Source: Maratus speciosus (Eukaryota > Arthropoda > Arachnida > Araneae > Salticidae). From it: a stretch of 64,000 nucleotides of DNA. Positions within the stretch are counted from its first letter, which is position 1, and every line of letters begins with the position of its first letter. A model generated the notes under the pieces. That model ran no database searches. It was not told the DNA's origin and saw nothing but the letters and a program-made list of their open reading frames with translations. Shown here one piece after another: positions 34,369-42,064 of the stretch. Location: positions 443,970,619 through 444,034,618 of the forward strand of contig OZ010786.1 in the NCBI GenBank assembly GCA_963932465.1. Reading direction: 5' to 3'. Made by a program: the position numbers and the translations under genes.

Positions 34369-36159
34369 ATGGATGCGTTGAAATCAGCTAGACGACAGCA
34401 TCGTAGAATTTTCACTAAAGCGTGTAACGAATTTGATGCAAGTGAAAATAATTTATCGACTGCTGAAAAAATTCTGAAATTGACAATGATAGAAGAGAAA
34501 GCGAAATTTATGACCGATGTAGAATATAAAATTAGAGAAATATTGTATAGCGACCAAGCTGACGAAGAAACAATAGACAAAGATATCGATGAATCTGAGG
34601 TTTACATCGATCGCTGGCGTGTATTACAACAGAAATTAAACGAACTTTTGATTGTAAAAAATGAAGATTTGAGATCTGATATTTCGGTAATTAATAAGAA
34701 TGTATTGCTTCATTATCCGAAGATACAGTTACCTACTTTTAATGGTGAAATAAAAAATTGGTTGCAATTCTGGGGTCAATTTCAAAAAATTGATCAAGAT
34801 ACTAGCCTAGATTTTCATGACAAATTTGCGTATTTAACACAAGCCATGGAAAAAGGCAGTATGGCAGAGGAATTGATTAGAAGTTTTCCGCCTGGCGGTA
34901 ATAGTTATGCCAAAGCTGTAAGTCAACTTAAATCTCGTTTTGGACGGGAAGAACTTTTGATAGAATATTATATTAGAGATTTGTTAGGCCTTGTACTGCA
35001 GAAGCAAAATCCAGGAAAACATAATTCTTTGCGACGATTATATGATTCATTAGAATCGAAATTGCGATCATTAGAAACTCTTGGAGTTATTAGAGACAAA
35101 TATGCTGCGATGTTATATCCGCTTGTTGAATCGTCTCTTCCAGATGATATTCTTAGAGCATGGGAAAGGTATAGAACGTCTCACAGAAGATCGTCAAATA
35201 GATGTAATGATGTGGAATCTGAACTAGATAAAAATCATGATACAGATTTAAAGAATGGTGTTTTAATTGGCTCAAAAACTGATCTAGATAATTTATTAGA
35301 ATTTCTGCAAGACGAAGTTGAAGCAGAAGAAAGAATTTCTTTGGCAAGTAAGAGTTTTGACAAAACTTTTCGATACACGCAAGCTGCACGCAATAATCAT
35401 GAAATCGAAGAATCTCAAATATCTGCTGTATCAGATTTATTAAACATTGATATGAGAAAATATACCAGAAATAAGAATAATTTTAAACAAAAACTGTGTA
35501 TTTTTTGTGACAAACGCCATGCATCGGAAAAATGTTTCAAGGCAATGTCAATGTCGTATGATGTTAAGAAAGACATAATGCAAAAGAAGGGAACTTGTTT
35601 CCTATGTTTAAAATTAAACCATCTAGCCCGAAATTGCAGAGCAAAAGTAAAATGCATTGTATGCAGAAAAAAACATGAAACTCTAGTATGTCCAAGAGTT
35701 CCTGAAAGGTTAATCAAACCTGAAGAAGCCCAGGATGCCTTAAAAGCTCTGAATAATTATTACTTCAGAGGATCTTCTTTAAGTGTTGAACCTTCAAAAA
35801 GCAAGCTTCATCATGAGCCAGTATCAGAAGGAGGAGCTACAGGAGGTTCAAGCAGGGGTCGTGGTGGTTATGGTGGACCCCGTGGTGGTGATGGGTATGC
35901 TAATGGCTACAGCCGAAGATATGACAGTCCACCTTTTGGAAGTCGAGATTTTTATGACCGTGGCTACAGTTCAATGTCGCCTCGCATGAGACCATACCCT
36001 TCACCTTATGATCGTCGTAGTCCATCTATTGCGCCCATGAGAGATAAACATGCGGATCCCTATTCATCATCTTTGAGAGATCCATATTCACAAAGATCTG
36101 GCATGTCTCCTGTTTCACGTGATTTGTATGAAAGAAGCAGCAAAGCAACATTTCTTTGA
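34369..36159 (+). CDS. Chimeric Gag: BEL/Pao Gag fused to an RRM end and RGG/Tyr-Ser tail
   Basis: 596 codons from the ATG at 34369, chosen because it has A at -3 and G at +4; an in-frame ATG at 34357 is weaker. Residues about 117-260 carry the DUF1759 pattern of Pao/BEL Gag proteins, starting PKIQLPTFNGEIKNWLQFW. Three Cys/His knuckles follow at about 377 (CIFCDKRHASEKC), 410 (CFLCLKLNHLARNC) and 429 (CIVCRKKHETLVC). Gag should then lead into protease and RT. Instead residues about 451-480 (PEEAQDALKALNNYYFRG, then SLSVEPSKSK) look like the last helix and strand of an RRM. Next come an RGG box (about 488-510) and an Arg/Ser/Tyr/Pro-rich tail to the stop. No frameshift or stop interrupts it. 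The natural role would be Gag assembly plus added RNA binding; that is inference. The parent gene is not identified; an RBM4/Lark-like RRM protein is one guess. Confidence 0.88.
   Translation: MDALKSARRQHRRIFTKACNEFDASENNLSTAEKILKLTMIEEKAKFMTDVEYKIREILYSDQADEETIDKDIDESEVYIDRWRVLQQKLNELLIVKNEDLRSDISVINKNVLLHYPKIQLPTFNGEIKNWLQFWGQFQKIDQDTSLDFHDKFAYLTQAMEKGSMAEELIRSFPPGGNSYAKAVSQLKSRFGREELLIEYYIRDLLGLVLQKQNPGKHNSLRRLYDSLESKLRSLETLGVIRDKYAAMLYPLVESSLPDDILRAWERYRTSHRRSSNRCNDVESELDKNHDTDLKNGVLIGSKTDLDNLLEFLQDEVEAEERISLASKSFDKTFRYTQAARNNHEIEESQISAVSDLLNIDMRKYTRNKNNFKQKLCIFCDKRHASEKCFKAMSMSYDVKKDIMQKKGTCFLCLKLNHLARNCRAKVKCIVCRKKHETLVCPRVPERLIKPEEAQDALKALNNYYFRGSSLSVEPSKSKLHHEPVSEGGATGGSSRGRGGYGGPRGGDGYANGYSRRYDSPPFGSRDFYDRGYSSMSPRMRPYPSPYDRRSPSIAPMRDKHADPYSSSLRDPYSQRSGMSPVSRDLYERSSKATFL
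35719..36156 (+). other. Captured RRM-end plus RGG segment
   Basis: About 146 codons. The sequence pattern EEAQDALKALNN followed by GSSLSVEPSKSK is the alpha-2/beta-4 end of an RRM, with the RNP motifs absent because only the last third was taken. It continues into GGSSRGRGGYGGPRGG and then repeated DPYSS/RDPYSQRS/SRDLYERS phrases. Codon use becomes less AT-rich than in the Gag part. The exact junction lies between the last knuckle Cys (35689-35691) and about 35720. No intron is seen, as expected if it came from spliced RNA. Confidence 0.75.
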
Positions 36160-36203
36160 CACAGTTAAGGTACCAAAAAGATTTAACTTGTAATTTTAAA
36201 TTG

Positions 36204-36240
36204 TTGAGTTGTGCATTCCCCACAACTCAAGGTGGGAGTA
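36204..36240 (+). promoter_or_regulatory. Hairpin and polypurine-like tract before the 3' LTR
   Basis: TTGAGTTGTG (36204-36213) pairs perfectly with CACAACTCAA (36221-36230) around a 7-base loop. AAGGTGGGAG follows and runs to the 3' LTR at 36241. The purine-rich tract is the likely plus-strand primer. The hairpin is unexplained. Confidence 0.65.
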
Positions 36241-36546
36241 TGTTACGTAATGACTAACTTTATCTTTCATCCATGTATCAGTCACCTGCATAATTATTTA
36301 ACCGGTTGTAATTGCATTGTTTCAATATCTGGCAACAGTTGGTTTTGTTTTTTTCTAGAGAAAAGTTTATAAAATAAAGTAATGTGAAATATATGGCTCT
36401 TCTGTCATTGAATTTTAGTTAGAAATATATTCGCTTTAACAATAAGAAATGTTATTGAGGGCAGTTTTAATAGCTTATAGATATTTTAATACTTAACTTT
36501 TAGGGATTCATTTAGTTAAGAGATTTATTTACATTGGAATCCAACA
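36241..36546 (+). repeat. 3' LTR (306 bp)
   Basis: Same sequence as 33953-34258, shifted by 2288 bases, with TG and CA ends. The ATTAC duplication follows directly. Confidence 0.93.
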
Positions 36547-36551
36547 ATTAC

Positions 36552-36949
36552 GGTGGCCCCCAACGGCTAGTTTAAAATATATTTATATGTTTCCCAGTGC
36601 TGTACATGGAGTAATTTTCAAATAGATATATATTTTTTAACAACATCCAGAAACTTTTTCACTATTATTTAAAGCATGAATGGTTGCTCACATTTTTTTA
36701 ATCATAATTTCTGTATTGTAATGCACTTTTTTGCCCTTAAAACAATATTTTTGTGTTTGAAAGTGTATTCATTGGTAAAACATTTTTATTTACTGCTATT
36801 TAAAAAATTACTTCTTTTTAATTTATAATATTTTACATTTTACATTTACTCATGCAGGAAATGAAAACAATGGAAGTTGCTTCCATCCGCAAAATTATTT
36901 CTGTTCTGATATAATATCCTTGCATATTTTTCCAAGGTGTTATATTTTT
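36552..36949. other. Non-coding AT-rich stretch
   Basis: Nothing recognised between the LTR element and the first R4 segment. Confidence 0.35.
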
Positions 36950-37800
36950 TCCTGTTTCAGATTACTTTAGTGTTGTTTTTTAGTATACACTTTTACTCGT
37001 ATATTTTTAGTTTCTTCTTTCTGGTCTAAAATAGCATTTTTTATAATGTTATTTTTCATTTTTGAAACTGCAAAAAAATACACAATAAAGTCATTTCTTA
37101 GAACTGCTTTCTCCATTCTTAAAATCAAAATTGCATAAAAACCACCTTACTGCTCAGAATGTAAGATTTTCCTTCTTCCAGTAATCATTCCGATGGCATT
37201 TAAGCATGAGACGCTCAAAATAATAAAATTTTGTTCCGAATTCTTGCTTCACAATTCCTGTGCAAAAGTATAATTTTATTAGTCTTAGAAATTACAAGTC
37301 CCGGTATTATTTCTTTTTCTTCAGCAACATCGTCATGGCAACTGGTTTCATATCAAGACATACATCATTTATTGCTCGGGTCAGAGATATTTTTCTATTT
37401 CCTCCATGGCGCACTTTCTCAATTCATTCTGTTTTTCGTCTAACAAATGAAAAGAAAGGAAACTCTCAATAGATCATGTGGCTCACTCAACTGTAGACGA
37501 GAAATAACTTTTTTAGAGGTACATTCATTCTTCAAGTGTGATGTCGTACGAAAATAGATTGCTTACAGATAATAGATTTCTTCTAAAATAGCAATCTGTG
37601 GGAATGGAAGTGAAAAACAAAATGAAATTGAAAGAATACTTTGAAAAATTGTAATACAATAAAGTACTATATTAACAACAACAAATGCTAATTAAATAAC
37701 TTTAACAATTTCGAGAAATAATTTTACCCATATCACCCATATTTTGGTTTTAAATATTTTAATTTTTAAATTCTAATAAAACTTTGTGACTTTATTTAAC
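36950..37800 (+). repeat. Ancient segment R4, copy 1
   Basis: A diverged match to 54590-55400, and in parts to 39720-40250 and 45590-48400. Landmarks are 'AGTCATTTCT.AGA.(C/T)TGCTTTCTC', 'GTAATCATTC', 'CATGGCAACTGGTTTCATATC', 'CATTT.TTGCTCGGGTCA' and 'TTTCCTCCATG'. Several short open frames fall here but none is kept between copies, so I do not call a gene. Confidence 0.65.
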
Positions 37801-37802
37801 GC

Positions 37803-37941
37803 TTGGTCATGCTGTTCTCGAGAGCACTGAAGGCGAAATATCTGATTTATCACAGTCATTCGAGCAGTTTTGTTCTTGAGAAGAGCATGCAACATTTTAT
37901 GGGGAGCTGGCATACATTCATTTCGTGCACAAATTGGCAGA
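37803..37941 (+). repeat. Partial duplicate of the DUF4817-type element's 5' region
   Basis: GAGAGCACTGAAGGCGAAAT, 'ATCACAGTCATTCGAGCAGT', 'TTGAGAAGAGCATGCA' and 'GTGCACAAATTGGCAG' repeat, at lower fidelity, the sequence at 38082-38208. It is followed by an (AT)n run (37941-37966) and then the TIR start at 37974. It looks like a second, truncated insertion of the same family. Confidence 0.6.
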
Positions 37942-38070
37942 TATATATATATATATATATATATATACATGCACAGGGTTCCTCAGAAACTGTTACGGTG
38001 GTAGGGTACATCATAAGGATTGAGAATTGCATAGCAACTCATGACTGTAAACGTCATCGTACGCCGCTAG

Positions 38071-39515
38071 GTGTTGCTTAACAAGAGAGCACTGGAGAGG
38101 AAATATCAGCTTCATCACAGTAATTTGAGCAGTAGTTGCCTTGAGAAGAGCATGCACTATTTTACGGACAGGGAGCTGGCAGATATTCACTTCGTGTACA
38201 AATTGGCTGATGGCAGCTCACGCATAGTATCGAGAACGGTTTCCTCAGAGAGATGTACCGGAAAGCTAGATATTTTTTGAATGTGGATCACAATTTTTGT
38301 TAATATGAGTCATTAATAGGTAGCAGACATAATGAGGGTAGGCCACATGTGACTCGTACTCCCCTCAGACTGTGTTGGATGTCGTAGAGAGGAATCCTAG
38401 TACCAGTCGCGATCTCTTTCCGTCGGGCCTTACCTGTTGTCATCGCATCTGACATCAGCAAATTATCTCATCTTTTTGGAACATGTACTACCAGACTTAC
38501 TTCCACCTGTGCCATAAAATCTGACAAGGAAGGTCTCCATACGGGCATATTCAGAAAAATCTGAAAACATTACAGAGTGTTCTTCTCATGTGGATATATA
38601 TGTTTATAAAATTTTTTTTGGCTGAACCTCGATAGAACGTTCTTAAAAAAATAATGACAATTTCGTTTATTTGGGGATTTATGATCGGTTGGCGATGAAA
38701 TGAAATTTCGAAAAATACTTTTTTATGTTGAATACATTTTAAGATAAAAATGTTTCATATTGAACTTGTTTAAATAAATTTAATTGAAATAACTTTAGTT
38801 TTCTCAGTTTTAGATTGATTTAACTATAGTTTTGTCATATATATACGTATATATATTTATAATGAAAGTTAAATATCAAATTTTATGAATTAAAACAAAA
38901 TTAAAATAAATTAAAATTGTTTCAATATCTCAAAATTAAGTCCAATTGAGCACTGTCGATTCAATTTTGTTGCTATGGAAACGACGAATTCTTTGATATT
39001 GAAATGAATATCTGGTAAATGAATCTTGCCTTTACTTTGGAATACGCTTAAATATATGAAAGTATTTTTTATGTATGAAATTGTTTTTAAAGTAATAAAA
39101 TTAAATAACAAGCAACATAAATATGTAATACGCAAAAATGTATTTATTAAACTCGTTCATTGTTTATGTTTAAATTCATTAACTACTTTTTACACGCATT
39201 CTAAAAATCAATTAACAAAAAATTTACAGGTGCATTAAAATTGCTTGCTTTTGGCGAGGAAAAGTACTGCTCACCAAATCGCGTGACTCTTTCGTCTTTT
39301 CGCGCCAAATACTCGAAAGTATTTTTTTTTTTTTACAGACTTTCTACTATAATTCCACCGCTAAATTTGACTGATCCTTTATTACATACATAAGCAGTTT
39401 AATTGGTATTTTTTTTTTCAAAATATTCTGACTATGCCCAGTAAGAAGACCTTCCTTGTGAGACGTAACATCTGTTTTCAACATGATGGGATGCCTTCCC
39501 ATCATCTGTCTCTTT
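38071..39515 (+). pseudogene. HTH (DUF4817)/DDE transposase pseudogene, internally deleted and split
   Basis: A 69-codon frame contains FTDRELADIHFVYKLADGSS, the signature of DUF4817-type HTH transposases common in arthropod genomes. After a frame change YSPQTVLDVVERNPSTS fits the linker. EHVLPDLLPPVP ends at the insertion at 38524, and FQHDGMPSHHLS (the catalytic QHDGxPxH block) continues right after it at 39462. Joining the two sides therefore restores the normal order. The central DDE part and the C-terminus are missing, with stops and frame changes. Not functional. Confidence 0.75.
38525..39458. mobile_element. TIR element 'CAAGGAAGG', copy 2, 934 bp, 3-bp TSD (TGA)
   Basis: Same ends and interior as 5716-6637, with moderate divergence. 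TGA occurs at 38522-38524 and 39459-39461. Shared interior landmarks include GTGGATATATATGTTTATAA, CGATAGAACGTTC and CTTTGGAATACGCTTAAATA. No coding sequence. Both copies in this window landed inside other DNA transposons. Confidence 0.87.
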
Positions 39516-39719
39516 ATTTCTTGTACCTCTGCTACCCCTCTCCCTTGACGTTTTCAGCTATGGGTTGCTATACAATTCTCAATTAGTATGATGTGCCCTA
39601 CCGCCCCTAAAAGGTTATCACTATATTTTTGAGATACCCTGGATATATATTTATACGGACTAAAGCAGAAATCTTTAGGATAACTTTTCGTTATGAAATT
39701 TAAATAATATGCAAAAAAG

Positions 39720-40300
39720 CATCATTTCTTAATATTGGTTTTCGTTTCTTAAATTAAAGGCTGAATCGAAACAATCGCTCTGTTCAGAAACTTTACAGTT
39801 TTCGGTAAACGTTGCACTGACTTTTTATCATGACCGAATTCTTACTTCGAAATTCATAAGCAAAAGCAAGTTTTAATGAACCCCAAAAATAACAAGTCAC
39901 AGTGTTATTTATACTTTTTTTCAGTTATCTTTTAATGTTCATGTTTTCTGTCCGTAATATATTATGGCATCGGAAAGAAAAAAATCTTTAGAGAATAGAT
40001 TCCTCTAAAACAACTCTGAAATTTTCTTTAAATATATAAGAAATAAAATGAAATAATTAAATGAGCATGAGATAAGGCAGAATAATAATGCTTATAATAA
40101 AACTGCTAATTACATAAAATAGATTTGCGGCATCTGAATATTATATGACCAATAGTTAAAACCTGAATAATTGAAAAATATCATTTTCAATATTTTAGAT
40201 TTCATATTCTAATAGTAATGTTTACTTGCTTGTGGATACTTTTGTATTTCGAAATATTTTTATATATGTTTATATCTATTCTTATTTATAAGATTTATTT
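39720..40300 (+). repeat. Ancient segment R4, partial copy 2
   Basis: 'AAAGCAAGTTTTAATG..CCCCAAAAATAACAAGTCAC' corresponds to 'CAAAAGCAT..TTTTATGTGCCCCAGAAATAATAAGT' of the 54.9-kb copy, and the following 'TAATTAAATGA..AATAATGCT' part resembles 37600-37700. Strongly diverged. Confidence 0.4.
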
Positions 40301-40690
40301 TTTACGTCTTTTTATTTAACGTACTATTTTCATATATGTAAAGATGGAATATCGTAATTTATTTTTCACTCACTTCTTGATATGCTAAAATTATAAAAAA
40401 TAGGTGTTTCCAATGGAAATAGAGCATTTTAATATTTTCATATACTAATTATAAGTTAATAAGTTAATTTTAAGGCGTTTTTGCTCTTATTAATCGACAC
40501 ATTTTTTTATGGTTACAACTGTATTCTACTTACAACAATGGAGTTTATTATGCGAGAAATCACGTTCGTTAAAATAGGCCAACTGTTTATTAAACTGCAG
40601 CAAAAAAATATTTTAAGCATTAAAAAGGTAGGAATAAAATATAAATGTAATATGTAGAGTGTAATATTTTTCTATAAAATACACTTTTAA
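40300..40690 (+). repeat. Dispersed repeat family R2, copy 3
   Basis: Aligns with 3480-3830 and 31860-32200 in order: TAAAGATGGAAT, TCACTCACTTCTTGATATGC, TATGGTTACAACTG, ACAACAATGGAGTTTATT and AAATCACGTTCGTTAAAAT. It follows R4 sequence directly, so R4 and R2 may be parts of one long old element. Confidence 0.6.
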
Positions 40691-40955
40691 GAAATTTGTT
40701 ATATGTTACGTCATACGTCACAACGAAAGTATGTATGTTAGTTAAAATATGTCATTTTTAACGTAATATACGTTCGCTTTCTTTCCAACTTATTTTCATT
40801 GCTGCTTCAGGCTGCTTGAATAATGTATAGGGTCATATATCATAGTATAGGGTGACTGCACCAGTAGTTGATACCCTTCCAAGTAGTTGATCAAACTTTT
40901 GAATTATTGCGCCATTTCAGGCAGAAATGAGTTTTACACGTGGCACTAGACATAA

Positions 40956-41893
40956 TTTTTACTTTCTTCTATCTTTACAAGAAGAAAGTATTGGAAAAAA
41001 TTCGACTTCCGGTTTTCGACGGATTTATACGTTTTAGAATGCCCAGAACACGATTTGATGGTTTTAAGAAAATGTCTGTCTGTGAGTCTGTCTATCACTC
41101 TGTCACTCTGTGAGTCTGTATGTGACAAAAATTTTGTGGGCGCTCTATCTCAAGAACTAATGCACGGAATTTCACAAAACTTCATATTTAATTAGACCTT
41201 CATATAAACTGGACCTGATTCGTTTTTGGTGAAAATCGCCGAACAGGTGGCGCTGCTATGCGGCATTTTTTACGATTTCCACAAGAGCTGTATCTCAAGA
41301 ACTATTGCACGGATTTTCATCAAACTTCAGATTTAGTTAGTCCTTGACATGAATTGACGTATAAATTAGTGCTGTTTAACTTTTGATGTAAATCGGTCAA
41401 CAGGTGGCGCTGCTATGCTGTATTTTTGCGATTTCCGCAATAACTTTATCTCAAGAACTAATGCTTGGATTTTCAACAAATTTCAGATTCAGGTATACCT
41501 TGATATCGTGTAGTGCTGTTTACCTTTGGTTTAAATCGCTCAACAGGTGGCGCTGCTATGCTGTATTTTTGCGATTTCCGCAATAACTTTATCTCAAGAA
41601 CTAATGCTTGGATTTTCAACAAATTTCAGATTCAGGTATACCTTGATATCGTGTAGTGCTGTTTACCTTTGGTGTAAATCGCTCAACAGGTGGCGCTGCT
41701 ATGCTACATTTTTTTAGAATTTCCGCTATAGCTCTACCTCAAGAACTAATGCACGAATTTTCATCCAACTTCAAATTCAGATATACTTTGATATGAATTG
41801 GTGCTAAATCGTTGTTATTTCTTGTACTATTTAAATGATTTAATTGACGTGATTTATATAGAAGAAAGTTTTGTGATGGCCACAACATGCTAG
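40956..41893 (+). mobile_element. Helentron-like (HINE-type) non-autonomous element, copy 1
   Basis: It begins TTTTTACTTTCTTCTATC and ends with ATAGAAGAAAGTTTTG, about 20 bases, then CTAG followed by T. The subterminal inverted repeat ACTTTCTTCTATC/GATAGAAGAAAG is shared with copies 2 and 3. The centre holds tandem units of about 143-157 bp marked by AGGTGGCGCTGCTATG at 41245, 41402, 41545 and 41688; the two 143-bp units are nearly identical. Subterminal inverted repeats with a tandem-repeat core and CTAG end recall Helentron-associated elements. No coding sequence. Confidence 0.6.
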
Positions 41894-42064
41894 TTTTTTT
41901 TTAATGTTGGAGCTCCTGTTGTCAAATTGTTGCCAGCTGCCTGTTGTAAGAGAAGCAATTTTATGATTTTTTTAAATTAGAAAATGTAAAAATTTAGTTT
42001 TTGATTAGTTGGGGGAAAATTACGGTAAGTTAAAATAATCCACTTCCATCTTGCTTATTTCAAA

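Larger units (their letters stand above)
33948..36551 (+). mobile_element. Non-autonomous BEL/Pao-type LTR retrotransposon with a captured host RNA-binding domain
   Basis: The element proper is 33953-36546 (2594 bp). Identical 306-bp LTRs flank one intact ORF, and ATTAC is duplicated at 33948-33952 and 36547-36551. A 5-bp duplication, the Gag type and a single ORF without pol place it as a defective BEL/Pao-type element. A TGG-starting primer-binding-like site follows the 5' LTR and a purine-rich tract precedes the 3' LTR, so the signals for reverse transcription are kept. Protease, RT, RNase H and integrase are missing, so they must have come from another element. LTR identity implies recent insertion. 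The pol region is replaced by a segment from an RRM/RGG-type cellular gene. Confidence 0.88.
37974..39641 (+). mobile_element. Degenerate DUF4817/mariner-like element with nested insertion
   Basis: CAGGGTTCCTCAGAAACTG and GGTAGGGTACATCATAAGG at the left match the reverse complement of the right end (CAGGGTATCTCAAAAATA, then GGTAGGGCACATCATACTAA), and TIR similarity continues past GAATTG(C/T)ATAGCAAC. The plus strand carries transposase fragments. The CAAGGAAGG element (38525-39458) is inserted inside the coding part. Minus that insertion the element is about 0.73 kb, so it has large internal deletions. Confidence 0.75.

Noticed and set aside
34224..34580. 118-codon minus-strand open frame overlapping the start of the Gag ORF
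   Set aside because: It is antisense to a strong, motif-rich ORF, is low in complexity (Ser/Asn-rich) and crosses the LTR edge. It is a shadow frame.
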